Assembly (NCBI RefSeq): GCF_032362555.1
Contig: NC_083513.1
Location: 7,192,001-7,256,000 of the forward strand
DNA length: 64,000 bases
Direction: 5' to 3'
Source: Amyelois transitella
Lineage: Eukaryota; Arthropoda; Insecta; Lepidoptera; Pyralidae
A program made the translations under genes and the position numbers. Below the pieces are notes generated by a model. It worked only from the letters and a program-made list of their open reading frames with translations, was not told where the DNA came from and did no database searches. Positions 13,001 through 25,827 of the stretch are shown one piece after another; within the stretch, counting starts at the first letter, position 1, and every line of letters starts with the position of its first letter.

Positions 13001-16000
13001 AACGCGTGCGAAGTTGCGAATTTGAGTAAGTTAGTAATAAATGAACTTGTTTTACTTCTTATAAGTTTAAGGTTTTAATTGAACTTTGATATGAACCGAC
13101 TTTTGTTACCAACTGAACAAAAAAATAGAAACACCATATTTAATAGCATAGCTACTTCCCACTGCCTACAACGATTATTTATTTATTGCGATGTCATATA
13201 TAAGAAGTTTTCCAAATTGTTCTTAGGTCACATTGTTCGTATTTTAGAGCTCCTCGCATCATAACAAAAAGATCTATTAGTCACGTATATAATGCGACAT
13301 TAGGGTCAAAATTTAAATAGGTATATATTATTTAAGTTTATAATTTAGAATAGGTTTCCTTTCTTTTCTTTTCTTCTTATTAAGAATATCATTCCACCAA
13401 TGTTGTAATTGTTCTTCTTCCTCTTAGCTTTTAGTCCCGGTTGCATCCTCACCACTCTGAGAGGAGTCCGGGGTAAGCCTTTGATCATGGATCCTAGATT
13501 GGGTGAGTAAGGTTTTTACACGAAGCAACCCCCATTTGACCTCCGCAACCTTTGCAGGTAACACTAACCTGTATTGGATTCATGGTTATACATCCAGTTA
13601 CCTGATGTGCTGGTTTCCTCACGATTTCTTCCTCGCTGAAAAAGCATTAGTTAGTATTCAAACTAATGAACATAACTTTGAAAATAGTAATTGGTGGAAA
13701 ATACATGGCCGCATAGGATCAGAACCTGTGCCTTTCTGCACTTCTTCTTTCTGAACGCATTTTAACCGGCACCTTTCCAATTCGACCACCGACGCTCTTG
13801 TTCTCGTATGTTGTAACTGTTGTTTAACAGAAATGTTTTTTCTAAATAAACTCATAATTAATTTTAAAATGCAATCGAATCGACTGAAAAGCTCATAAAA
13901 ATAAATAACAAATCAATAAATAGGCTATTTGACTGTATTAAAAATATACATTTCTTTTATGTCATCCGTCATAATATTATTTTTTTGAAGCGATTTGTAA
14001 TAACGCGAGATAAAAATATTGCATTATTTTAACAAAATCCGTCTCAGAAAATTAGGTTTATTTATGCAGCTGTCACGTGACTAAAAACGAACGTGATTGG
14101 CTATTTCTATTATGACGTCAATTATCCATAAACAGACTGTGGATCGTACCGTTCCTTAGTGTTCGCTATTATTTTTCAAGATTTTATAAGTGTTTGATCG
14201 CTCAGGATTACTCAGATAACATAGGTATTTAATAATGAAAACCAATTCCGCGAAAGCTGACAGTCGAAACCTACCAAAAGTGGACGCAATAATGGTTGAC
14301 GTCTTCTTCAAAGACAATCCAGATTTCTATGCTGCCGAACTGAGGAATGTGAAGACATCAATGTAATTATATGTTGGTAACCACTGATCTTAGATCATGA
14401 TCTGAAACCACTTCTTGCGAATATTCAAATCCATCGGCAAAGAAAAAAACAGTTTCGTAGGAGATTTTATTGTTGTATTAGTGCATTGAGGCACTGTACA
14501 ACATTTATAGGAACTCATTTTAATAATTTTCACACATATGACGTGGCACAAGTTAAATAAAACAAGATAAAATCAAAACTTTCCAAACACCAACAAGCTT
14601 TGTATGATATTTACACGAAATTTACGTCACTGCATGCCATGGCCGCCATATTGCTAAAAGTCGCGTTTTGGCGGCATATTTGAATATTTCATTTTCTTTT
14701 TCGATTTTTTAATAAAATAGCTGTAATAAAGGCAGAAAAGTATTTTTGTAGGGCTCCTTATAAACAAATAAATACTCTAAGATAGTTTTTAGAACTTTGT
14801 CAAATAGCCTATTCACATTATTCTTAAAAGTTTTTTCGTGTGTTTACACGGGCTAAAAAGTTAAGTAACTAAGTTAAATTCTAACAATGAAATTGAAGAT
14901 GTATCAGGGACGATAAAGCACAGTAACAAACGTAGGCAACCGTCAAGGAAAGGTTTTTGCGAAACTCTGACGCACAGTTCATGATGGTGCCGACTGTAAC
15001 TGATTTTTTGAGCCTACGGAATACGCAATATGCGCTCAACTCTAACTTGTTTGTTTTTTTTTTTAACATAAACCATACCTCATTATCTACAAACTTTGTC
15101 GACGTTCATCATGAGGAAAATTGACATTTATATAGGTAATGGCGTGCACGTGAGAAAATGCTGAAGTTCCGTTGTATACTTTGTTTTGGATGTGATGCTT
15201 CAAAATGTTGTGCAAATAAAGTTTCTACAATGTTTTAAAATACGTTGAAGGGTAATTAATGAATATCGATAAAGGAACATAAACATATATGATCAAACCT
15301 ATTTCAGAGGGCTGAGCAGTAACTACATCTTTTCACTTGCCATTATCTACATTCGTTGATCTTTTCATGCAGGCACCAGAACGTCCATAAATTCATGGTG
15401 TGTTAGTTTAGGTCATGTTTTTTCGACGTTACTATATTTACCAAAATAAAGAAGAAAGAGAAATAATAAAGATTTTTCTTTCTTTCTTTTTTTCTTTCTT
15501 TCTTACCATTCGTTATCAATAATATAAATGATTTTTTTTTTCAGAATGAAAGAAACAGGAGTCTCGCCACCAGTACCAAGGAACGAAAGTGATTTAGACC
15601 CTGCTGCTAAATACCACGTTGTGTCTCATGTCCAGTATATTACGTAAGTTATTTATGTTATGATTTACTGCTGCATCTCCATGATCTAACCTGAATATAT
15701 GACACCAAAATGCTGATAATTTACGATTCTGATGAACGATGATGAACGAGTTTGAACATATATAATATTGCTTTAAGTAATGAAGGAATTAAACGAGGTA
15801 AACAACAGGGCGGTAAGTCTGCCCATCTACTGGAAAAAATAACATAAAAAGTTGTCATTACGATTCTACAAAGAGATGAATAATTACATATCTTTATTGC
15901 CTATTTCTTATTCCTTGTAGTCATTCGCTTTGCAAGTTGTAAGTTTATGTTTTGTATCTAGCTTAAAGTTTATGTCTATTAATTTTATTTCATACGAGGC

Positions 16001-17213
16001 AACTATCGGTCATTTGCATAGCGTAGAACGATTTATTAAATACGTTTCCTAATTGAGCGAGCCGGAAGAAGAATCTTATGTTATTTTAAATAACAATTCC
16101 TTGACAACTGAAATTTATCGTGGCAGACTAGTTTTGCCATTGCCAATAGCAACTGCATACACGATGTCATCAAAGTATACCTTGATTTCAGTTATTTAAT
16201 ATCGCACGTGTTGGAATTCCAAATCCTGTCGTCTCTATGCAAACGAGCCAACCATACGGGACCTTTACACGAATGTTCCATATACGGTGTGAAGGAAGCG
16301 GGAAAACTACTCAGGTATGCAGTGATGGTCAATGCTCTTGATGAACTTGTTCCATAAATGTTGTGCTGTAGAGTAACGATTTGAATATCTGTATCAGTTA
16401 ATCAGTCAAAATATAAATAAAACTCCCGCGTTACTGATTGATTGGTAATAATTCTCAACAGGAACCATAGTAGCTAGCTAAAATTATCATAAATATATTC
16501 CATAGGGAGTGAAGGGAATTACTAAGGTTTCCTAAAATTCTCAAGACAACGAGAAATGAGAGATTTTTTGTTAAGCACAGGTAGAACCGCGAATAAAAGC
16601 TAGTGATAATATAGAGATTCTTGACATTGACAGTACTCATTATTTCCTTACTTTTAAGGATAACACCTTGTAAGAGATAAACGACTTGTTAATTTTGTAA
16701 GCACGTATTATTAGCAGTAGCATAGTGTTAATGTTTGTAATTTTCAGGTTCATAATTCTGATATAATATTTAACGAGATACATTCTCGTTTGACTTATGG
16801 TTATTTAAATTTCTGTCGAAGTATGTTATTATGTTTTCAGCGACGGAATGTCTCTTGGTGCAAGTGAAGACTGGAGGACAGTTCTCAAAACAATGACGGA
16901 AGAAACTGAATTATCTACGGAAGGAATCCTAGAGTATTTCTCACCACTAAAAGATTTTCTGAAAGCAGAAAATGCAAAGTATTATAGAGAAAAAGAGGAT
17001 ATGGATCAAAGTGCTCCTATTATTGTAGGAATAGTTGTAGTTACTTTAATTGTTATCATTATAGTTCTTTATGTTATTAAAAAACAAGATTGTGGTGGTC
17101 ATATATTGTCATTATGCGGCTTGAGTAAAAATGGATCTTTAGATATAGTCACCAATGATATAACGCCAAGTAAGACCACTGAGGTGAGTGGGGTTAATGA
17201 AGAAAAAGTATGA
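7067..17213 (+). CDS. Membrane-anchored, catalytically dead ACE-like protein (peptidase family M2)
   Basis: Eleven exons: 7067-7078, 8608-9030, 9406-9567, 9910-10012, 10274-10609, 10988-11234, 11693-11826, 12153-12387, 15545-15643, 16192-16314, 16841-17213. All junctions are GT-AG and in phase; 748 residues. Order: signal peptide (MKLFYLVGLVAVAVEVKA), an acidic Asn/Ser/Glu-rich spacer (~30-60), the M2 domain (AYRDATGRKIRP, IPAQLLGNLWAQEW, DGPNPAFHDAISD, PAAKYHV, GVKEAGKLL), one membrane helix at ~683-704, then a ~44-residue cytoplasmic tail. Active ACE has HEMGH plus a Glu 28 residues after the first His. Here these positions are R448-L-L-G-H452 and D476, so the first zinc ligand and the catalytic Glu are gone. 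The substrate-pocket Lys, His and two Tyr remain, while the chloride-binding Arg is Thr. It resembles the inactive insect Ance paralogues, perhaps the Ance-3 type (inference). A binding or scaffold role is possible; function is unknown. Confidence 0.92.
13408..13800 (-). mobile_element. tRNA-derived SINE, reverse orientation
   Basis: A longer copy of the family. Body motifs are CATGGATCCTAGATTGGGTG, CACGAAGCAACCCCCAT, CTCCGCAACCTTTGCAGGTA and TTCAAACTAATGAACATAAC. The reverse complement of 13700-13790 gives a tRNA-like head with a decayed B box. It lies in intron 8 of the ACE-like gene. Confidence 0.65.
13919..14815 (+). mobile_element. Inverted-repeat DNA element (about 0.9 kb) in ACE intron 8
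   Basis: The ends are inverted copies of AATAGGCTATTTGAC (13919-13933 against 14799-14813, perfect over 15 bases). If TA is the duplicated target, the element proper begins GGCTATTTGAC. It is too short for a full transposase but carries a small ORF (14235-14366), so it looks non-autonomous. The family is unknown to me. Confidence 0.6.
14235..14366 (+). CDS. 43-residue ORF inside the inverted-repeat element
   Basis: ATG at 14235, TAA at 14364-14366. The translation is protein-like, with a core KVDAIMVDVFFKDNPDFYAA followed by ELRNVKTSM; its composition is unlike random AT-rich frames. It may be the N-terminus of a transposon-encoded or captured host protein truncated by a stop. I do not recognise it. 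It is in sense orientation within an intron of the ACE-like gene and is not part of that gene. Confidence 0.35.
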   Translation: MKTNSAKADSRNLPKVDAIMVDVFFKDNPDFYAAELRNVKTSM

Positions 17214-18654
17214 TGTAGCAACCATGATTATGTACAGCAGCTTGCTTGAACTTGACCCCTTTGGTTTGTATAAATACAAGAGTTTGTTTGAGAGTCATGT
17301 TTCCTGCAGGCGACTGTACAATGCAGATATGCCTTGTATTGATTAGTCGACAACCTTAAAATTGAATTTGGTAAAACAATTATTATTTTAATGTTCTAAG
17401 AAGTGATTAAATATTCGAATGCAACTTTTATTTGTGGAATAACTTGATTTATGTGATTATGATATAACTAAGTCAAAAATATCTGGTAGAAATTGATTTA
17501 TGAAAACTATTTGTAGTATCGATATGTAAATATTTTTAATGAGAATGCAGGAAGTTAGTGATTTTGTGAATGAATCTAATGAATTAAATCATATAGTTAG
17601 TATTTATAAGCTATTTGATTAAGGGATTATAAAAAGATATTAATAAAAAAATTAAGACATTTTTATGTTTTTTTATTAAGTCCGTGTCGAAAAAAAGTCA
17701 TAAGTCACCTATAGTAGAAAAAGGACACACGAGATTTGTTTGCATATTACATAGATACCCCAATCACACCCGAATGTAAAAATGTTAACCAATAAATTGA
17801 TTTGATTTTGAAATTCAAACTTAGAATATTTCGTCAAAACGAGTTGACCGAGTAACGTTTCGGTCGCATTTGGTAATATGACGCTCTGGTAGAAAATCTG
17901 CAACAAAAATGATAAAATATATAATGGATTGATTGTCAATCTATATATTTAAAGAGAACCCATCGCCTAAAAGAAGAATCCCAATTTCATAAGCCTGTCC
18001 CTTAGTCGCCTTTTACGCCATCCATGGGAAAGGGATGGCGTAGTCCTATTTTTTTTAACCACCACTACACCGTATATATACGAGTACTTATAATTATTAT
18101 TAACAAAAAAGATTTGTATTTTATTTGATACGAATAATTTAAAAAAATCTTGGACCGGTTTTCATGATATCTGGAAAATAGACGGAAAACAATTTCCCAA
18201 CAATCCATAATGCTAACATCCCTCAGTCGCCTTGTACGAATATACATGGAAAAGAGATGGAGTGGCACAAAGTTTTTCGGAATAAATGTCCGGTATATCT
18301 GAAATAGCTATTCATATTATCAAGTCTTTCTCCCTTGCGGGGTAGACAAAGACAACTGGAATTGTGTTTAACCACAATTCCAATTCTGTCTTCAGTCAAA
18401 TAAAAAAGAAAAAAATCTATCATTATTTCACACAGAGAAATATCATATTCTAATACAATTATGCATAAAAATATATTATTAAAGTTGGAAACGATTGCTA
18501 AACTTAGCCTGATATTAATCTGAATCGGTATTCAGAGAAGTTGAGATATTCAAACTTTCAGTTCACCTAAATCGATGTTTGGGAACCATTGGTAAATTTA
18601 AGAGCCTTTGATCTGCTGGTTAAGAGTAGAACTTCCCGCGAAACACTAACAATC
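17214..18654. other. 3' flank of the ACE-like gene with SINE fragments
   Basis: An AATAAA-type polyadenylation signal occurs near 17642. Reverse-orientation SINE fragments lie at 17957-18060 (CGCCTAAAAGAAGAATCCCA, CATCCATGGGAAAGGGATGG) and 18220-18370 (TCCCTTGCGGGGTAGACAAA). The rest carries nothing I can assign. Confidence 0.55.
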
Positions 18655-18815
18655 ACCTAAGAGCTACTCGGCGCGGCGAACGCGCACGCGCATCTCTGCG
18701 GATCGAATTTAAATAATCAAATATGTTGTTCTAACAGAGACTGTACCAATATAAGCGGATGAAACTTAAGTGCTAAGTGATGATTGGTTGTGAATTTTCT
18801 TAATAAATATAAGAG
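18655..18815 (+). promoter_or_regulatory. Candidate promoter and noncoding first exon of the SLC46-like gene
   Basis: A GC-rich patch (CTCGGCGCGGCGAACGCGCA at about 18668) stands out from ~30% GC surroundings. About 100 bases on is a strong donor, AAGAG|GTAAGTAG, at 18815/18816. The next plus-strand coding exon opens with an acceptor at 31668-31669, so an upstream leader exon must exist. Linking the two across a ~13-kb intron is inference. Confidence 0.35.
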
Positions 18816-21227
18816 GTAAGTAGAAAAAAAGGATATATTTTTATTTACACAACATTTCACACTTAGACACGACGACACTCGAACTTGGATTTGATATAAG
18901 GTTTGTTAATTTAATATTTTGAAAATTTTTTGTAGGTAATTCTTGATACTTTTCTGCTATGCTGAACAAATATCTATACATCTATTCGAGATAATATCGG
19001 AAACTTTACTAAGTAACTGAAAAAATCTAAATTTTTAGTTCGGCTTGCAGCTCTGTTATGGTGTTTTTTCTAGTTTCCACTTTTTTAGTTACTTGTTTTT
19101 AGGAAATTGTTGCATTATCAAGCTGTAACTGGAAAAGCCCAAAAACTTGTTACGGAACAAATGAGGTAATTTTAATAAAATCGTAAGATTTAGCAACTAT
19201 TGACCCATTTCTTTGTAAGACAACAATTGACTAAAGGAACAGTCAAAATTATAAAGTAATTAAGATATTAGGTTTCTCAAATATTTTTTAATTTCTCCAT
19301 TTTCATCTGTGACTGATTTTCTCTATAAAATTTTCGTAATAAGATTGAATTTGAATGTCATTATATGGCATTATTATTAAAATGCCTTAATCAGAGTAAA
19401 AACCAAAAGCTATCGAAATTGAATCCCTAGTTTCGCAAAAACATACGTGAGAAGAAGATACAAAAGAGAAACATTCGATAAAAGGCAGAGTCCTGTGTGT
19501 GCGCGAATATATTGATGTCTGTAAAGATTGCGAGGTGGAAACGGTTGCAGAAACTACTGATGCAATTTGCATTTAACCGGTTTCATAATTTTAAGTTATA
19601 TATTTTATTATATGATATTTGATATTTATTTTAATTAGAAAACTTTATTGAGCTTTAACGCAACAAGAGGTGAACGTAATGTACGCTTTAATTGAAATCA
19701 ATACACAATGCATCAAGTTACAAACATTGTTTTGAATACGGCGAGGAAAAAACAGCAGATTCAAGTACATTATTGAATGTTACCACGATTCAATAGGGTT
19801 GAAGTTTTCTTGCAATGTTTGCGGAGGTCAGACTTTCTCACTCCGGGATCGTGGTCACTGCCAGACTCTTCACTCCTCTCCTGAAAGGGAAGAAGTAAAA
19901 ACGTATGTTTGGCTTACTGTGTTACTCGTTCAAAAGATTTCCTGACTGGTAAAGGGATTAATAGTTTTCGACGATTAAAAACACTTTCACTTTTCACTCA
20001 CAAATGCGTCGCATTAAAAATATAAATTTAAAAGGTATAGAATATAAGATTTTCATGTAGATATCATATACAAAACACAAAGTCAAATAAAAATTTTATA
20101 CTAAGTTCTGACCGAAGTTGAAGTTAGTACTTTTGCCGTTATGAGAAGAAACAGCTGAAAGACAACAGCTGAAAAGCAGTATTCGCCATATGCAGCTATA
20201 TCGAAATACTATAATCATTATAATCCTCCTAGCATCAGTCCTAGTTACGTTCTCAGCAATTTGAGAAAGAGCCAGGGGTGCACCTTTGACCACGATAGTG
20301 TTTCAATTTAGATGATATTTTTTTAATAAGTTTGCTGTATACCACTTAAACATATAATTTTGATTGTCGGTATAAACGTCGTAGGTTTGTAGTACATGTA
20401 TTATTGCCAATAAATAGCTAGACTCTAAATTATGAATTAGAAAATTTTAAAAATGAGAATAGCAAAATAAATAAATTTTCGAAATATTAGTTACGGTAAC
20501 GGGTTATATCAAAAATGACCTGTTTATACAGAAAATACACCAATCCTTCACTGTTTCATTGTACCGACATTCAGTTTTAAATCTTTATTGCTACCTTGCG
20601 ATTATTTTATTAGTTGCTACAATATTTATTTGCTCAACATTAATATAAACTGGCCTTTGACTCAGGAAGTCAGGTCTAGTGCAAAAAATAAGCGGCACAA
20701 GTCATTCTGGACAATCAACTTTCAAATAAGTAACTGCAACGGTTTGAGGTACTAAAATAGCGCATGATACGTGATCACTTAGATGTGATTGCAGAATCAA
20801 AACTTCATGGCCCTAACTTTGAGTTCATAGGTTTAATTGGGCGGTAGGAATTAGCTGCTTAGTTCATCACAATTTTTCAAGACCCTTTCAGGCCTTAGCG
20901 CGTAGGTACTGTTAATTTAGCGAAATCTTCAAGCAAAGTCTTTATTCATTATAAACACCTTTCGCTAAATTTACAATTATTCTGTTAGCATAATAATATT
21001 GAGCGAGCATCAGCCGAGTGATAATCCAGGAGAAGTCAAAAAGTAGGTTTGGATTCTATTATATCATAAAATGTCATATATTTTTGTCAAACTCGTAATT
21101 ACCCCAAGCGTGACTAATATAAGAAAAGCTATCAAATTTGGTTATCAGTGCTCTTTACTGGATCGCTACTGTAATGATCGCACTAGAGCGAGCGAAGTAA
21201 ACGAGCGTCGACTAAAATTCCACAAAA
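18816..21227. other. Intergenic or intronic stretch without recognised genes
   Basis: Mostly AT-rich unique-looking sequence. Decayed tRNA-SINE pieces may lie near 20230-20300 (AGCCAGGGGTGCACCTTTGA). No coding exon is supported. Confidence 0.4.
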
Positions 21228-21420
21228 TCACGCCTCTTTCCCGAAGGGGTACGTAGAAAATACACCATTTCAGTTGCAATATCCGCATACTTCTTTTGCT
21301 TCTTCCACATTTCTAACTCTTCATGCAAACTCCAGCTAGGTCAGAACGTCTCCCACTTGATAGAGGTACGTTCATCTGGCCCTCCATATTCCAGCGTTCC
21401 CATTCACACTCCTCTTTTAT
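21228..21420 (-). mobile_element. RTE LINE 3'-end remnant, reverse orientation
   Basis: AATCACGCCTCTTTCCCGAA, CCGCATACTTCTTTTGCTTC and CATTTCTAACTCTTCATGCA match the reverse complement of the 3' coding end of the LINE at 27688-30992. It is 5'-truncated and decayed. Confidence 0.7.
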
Positions 21421-21547
21421 ATTCGCCAAGTCAACCTGCTTTCATTCATTCTCTCCACTGAAGAAACGATCTAATCATTCCCATTTCTATCAAGTTTTTT
21501 ATACTCTACAGGAAAAAAATACGATACTCGTACTACGTCAAGATATA

Positions 21548-21949
21548 TTCTTCTTTTAGGCGACGGTCTAGCAACATACCCCCTGGACTATTAGGACTTT
21601 GGGGATCGAAAAATAACATATATTTATTATTTATCAACACGATCTCTTAAAACAAGTATTTGTATGTTGATGCTGTTATAAAAAGTTCTGTGTGGTTCCC
21701 GGCACCAATTGAAATAACAATAGGACCACTCCATCTCTTTTCCATGGATATAATAAAGGCGACTAAGGGAAAGGGTTATAAACTTGGGATTCTTCTTTTA
21801 GGCGATGGGCTAGCAACCTGCCACTATTTGAATCTCAATTCATTCATTAAGCCAGATAGCTGAACGTAGCCTACCAGTCTTTTCAAGACTGTTAGCACTG
21901 TCTACCCCGTGAGGGATATAAACGTGACTATATGTATGTATGTATGTAC
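21548..21949 (+). mobile_element. Composite SINE copy with the 100-bp block
   Basis: 21548-21580 is a SINE middle fragment (TTCTTCTTTTAGGCGACGGT). 21582-21685 is the block shared with 1333-1430. 21686-21949 is a nearly complete SINE ending TATATGTATGTATGTATGTA. The nesting suggests one SINE inserted into or beside another. Confidence 0.7.
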
Positions 21950-22434
21950 GAAAAGATAAGTTATGGTTGTACAGAGACCATTAAAAAAACGTGCAAGCGA
22001 AACGTAATACATTTTTTGGTAACTAAATAACATCCTTATGGCCAACTTTTTTGTTACTACTTATGTAACATACTTATATTCGAATAATTAATTAATTATT
22101 GTTATAGTATTGACAATTCAAATCGAACATCTTGTTAGGAGTTGGAATACCTTTGGGAAAACCCAGTTACGAGAGATAAATATTAGGAATATAACGATGA
22201 CATTATGTTCACAATAAAAAATGAGGCCATTATTATTCAGCCAGGCAGCTGAGTGGAAAGGGATCATCATTTCATTTTATTCCTTGGAAGTTGAACCTTC
22301 GCAAGGGAAATTTTGAATGAGTTAATATATAACCGATGAAAACGGAAATAAGAATGAGATTGTGTGACGCCTTCAATCGCAAATTTTAATATCTAATACA
22401 TTTTTATAATTATTAGTCATGTCATTAATTAATA

Positions 22435-22500
22435 CAGCTGAACGTGGCCTTTCAGTCCTATGCGAGACTGTTTACGTTCTACTCAGAAAGGGATTAAACT
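22435..22500 (+). mobile_element. SINE 3' fragment
   Basis: AGCTGAACGTGGCCTTTCAG and AGAAAGGGATTAAACTTG correspond to the 3' third of the SINE; the tail is lost. Confidence 0.55.
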
Positions 22501-23777
22501 TGTTATGCAATATTTTACATACAGTTTCCCAACAATTATTTTAAATGTACTTAAATCAATATAAAATCTGCAAAATATAATTATATCACTGTTTGCACTC
22601 TGTGAATCTGTGAAAATGCAAGTTATAAAATTATAAGCCTGCATGATGATATCTGTTAATAGCCGCCACCGACCTTGTGTACATACCGCCATTGTTGCCT
22701 AACTTGTCCACATACTAATTGCTTGCCATTGTGTCCTGGAGCATAATGGTGCATTTGAGTTATCACGTTGCAAAAAAGCAAAACCATCGATTAACGAAAT
22801 GATACATTTAGCTAATGGCTGCGTTTTTATTTGTCACGAATCGCATTCACGTAAGTAGTGATTGTATTTTTGATCCTGTCCCTGCAGCATGGATCGCGCG
22901 ATGCCCTTTTTATCGCGCGCATAATTATCGCTGTTTCTTGAGGATGTAACTGTCTCATACATAAATATTGGTACACATGTCTCAGAAGATACTAGGGCCC
23001 ACTTCCCATGTAGTAATCAAGGCGAGGTGGTGCAGTCATCTACTAAGTCCACTGTACTTTAACTGGGAAGGCAGGCACTTCTTGATTGCTAGCTACATTG
23101 CTCTATGCTACCCACTCCCACTTTTTTCGTGGGGTTGGCACAGAATGTTTTCAAATTGCTTCTGTAACTTGTCATCTCACTAGTCACTCCTTTTCTACTC
23201 ATTCTTCCCTTTAGGCTGTACATCCATCTGGTTTTTTGTCTTGACCATGTTAGGCCATGCGAAAGGATCAGAAAGATGTTAACTTGCCGCTTTACATTTA
23301 ATTTATCGACAATGGTGTCATAAATAGGTTAAACAGTTAAACAGTCATAAATCAAAAATTGATCAGTATTTTTGACAAAACCTCTTCCTATGATCTCAAA
23401 GAAAATCGACAAAGAATACCTATGCTGATGTTTTATTTAGTTGTATGTCTTTCCGATCAGAAAAATCCAGTCTCCTTTGTTCTTCGCACAAAGTTAAGTT
23501 TCTATTTAATATACTAAAGTGACATAGGTACGTAAACATAATTCAGGCAAACTTATGTTAGTGCTAAGTATAGAATGGTTGGAATAGTTCAAGGTTATTT
23601 CTTTTGGATCGTGATAGGACACAGGTGACGCTAGAATTAAATATATAATATATCATAGTGCAAAATGCGATTATAATGTTGCATCTGTGTCAAATACAAT
23701 AGTATTACATTATTTTTATATACGAAAATCAGGTCAAAAATTAAAAACAATATTTTAAGCGCAATCTTGTCAAATCC
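22501..23777. other. Stretch without recognised genes
   Basis: Contains a short GC palindrome near 22892-22922 (GGATCGCGCGATG and ATCGCGCGCAT). No exon, RNA gene or intact repeat is recognised. Confidence 0.4.
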
Positions 23778-23961
23778 ATGAGGCCAAGCAGCTGAGCGTG
23801 GCCTATTTCAAGACTATAAGGCTATACTATACTATACGCCTGCCTGTTATACTATATATATATATATTATATATATATACTATATATATGCCTACTTTAC
23901 TATAGTAGGCTATAACAGGCTCTGTCTACCCCGCAAGGGATAAAGACGTGAATATATGTAT
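23778..23961 (+). mobile_element. SINE 3' half interrupted by an AT-rich palindrome
   Basis: Starts GAGGCCAAGCAGCTGAGCGT and ends GGCTCTGTCTACCCCGCAAG then GGATAAAGACGTGAATATAT. About 90 bases of (TA)n flanked by GCCTGTTATA and TATAACAGGC interrupt it. Confidence 0.65.
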
Positions 23962-24179
23962 GACGTATCTTCTTCATCTTCCTCCTCGCCCCTTCCTATT
24001 ACATATGGTCGGCTTACCTAATCATGCGGAATATTTTCCTATTTTCAAGGCCAAAAACTTTTATGTCTCTCTGGATATTCGTCAGCCAGGTGGCTTGGAA
24101 TCTTCCCCTAACCCTTTATCCAGTTTCACAGACATCATTTTTTCATGGTCATATTGTGGTCTTCTCTTTACATGACTGT

Positions 24180-25537
24180 ACAATTTGAACCTAGATTTAA
24201 AGAGATGCAGAAATAGAATGAATCTCATGGCTGAAGTAATAAAGATGTTAATTCCTTCAAAAAATATTCAGAGACCACGATCGTAACGTAAGAATTTACA
24301 AACACATGTACAACATCTTAATAGAAACATTAAACATTGAAATTCTCGTCGAGGTTTGTTTTCAAAACTTTTTTCCTTTTGTTTCACGCTTCATTATGCC
24401 TACGTGTCATTGATTGAACCGTAATATAGTTACAGATCGTACTCATAGGAGCTTGTCATCTGTGCCCATTTAGATATGAAGACGTTTTTATAATATTACG
24501 ATAGTAAAGATTTTAATTATTAAAAAGATTACTCAGAATTCGAAAACAAGTATCGTTCTTGTTATTGTGTCAGAAGCTTTTAGGGCTAAATACCCGACCA
24601 GGTTATGATAGAAAATCATACTCGTAATAGATGCTCATGAATGTTTATATTATATTTATGTCCTCATCGTCTTCTTGGCGTTGGTTCTGGTAATTTTTTT
24701 AATTTTTTATTGTAACAATTATAACTTGTATAGTATAATAGGCAGACTTAAAGCTAAAAGCATTGTCTAACAGTCAACCATTGGGTTAAGTAGAGAACCT
24801 TTGTGTGATGATAATGTTACATTTTCACCTCTTGAAGAAAAACCCGCCCGTGATCAAGATCCTGGAGTGGATTTAATATTCATCAACTCACTCAATCTGC
24901 GTATATGTCCTTATTTATTTCATTAAAAACTCGAATCCTAAAGGTGAACTGGTAGACAATACATTAGCATTTGGTTTTACTATTTGTAAACAGTCTTCAT
25001 AAGAGTGAGTCCAATAAAGATGAATAAATTAAAAGAAACGTGCAAGCGGGGATGATATACTGAGGTAATCTTGCGAAGTTTATAATAGTGTAGTGTTATA
25101 TTGTTAAGTACCTTATAGGAAATATTACCTTTGCTATTACGCAAGTCCTTGTGCATAACATAGAAAAACAATTATGACATTTATAGGTACAATTAAGGTT
25201 AACTGCTGTAAATATCTATTACAGCAATTCAGTTTGCGGGTCGTTGAGCTGAAGTCAAGTACCAATGGTATCTATAATCTTGGAAACTTATAAATATGTA
25301 TTACAAGGCTGAAAGTCTTAAGTACTGTACGTTCCCCTCTCACTGTACTGACAGAATTATTAAGTGGGTGGAGCTAATATGTATAATTAATTAGTTTTTT
25401 AAAATTACTGATTTTGGCCAAATAAATATACTAAATTATTTATTATATTTATCATGTAAATATTTTCAAAGCTGACTTAGGAATTGAAGTGAAAATAACA
25501 AGCTTATCCCGCCACTCTTTGGGGATAGCATAGACAT
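24180..25537. other. Stretch without recognised genes
   Basis: AT-rich sequence. The ORFs here are short and lack splice signals or protein-like composition. Confidence 0.4.
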
Positions 25538-25546
25538 CGAAATAAT

Positions 25547-25798
25547 ACATACATACATACAATCACGTCTATATCCCTTGCGGGGTAGACAGAGCCAACA
25601 GTCTAGCAAAGACTGATAGGCCACGTTCAGCTATTTGGCTTTAAGATAAAATTGAGATTCAAATAGTGACAGGTTGCTAGCCCATCGCCCTTAAAAGAAT
25701 CCCAAGTTTGTAAGCCTATCCCTTAGTCGCCTTTTACGACATCCATGGGAAAGAGATGGAGTGGTCCTATTCTTTTTGTATTGGTGCCGGGAACCACA
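25547..25798 (-). mobile_element. SINE, full length, reverse, with target-site duplication
   Basis: Tail (ACATACATAC) first, then the body and head GGTGCCGGGAACCACAC. It is flanked by CGAAATAAT at 25538-25546 and 25799-25807. Confidence 0.88.
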
Positions 25799-25827
25799 CG
25801 AAATAATTATAACGAGTATTCGGAATT

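Noticed and set aside
15470-15505. Functional polypyrimidine regulatory element
   Set aside because: It is a plain (TTTC)n microsatellite just ahead of an acceptor and needs no special explanation.
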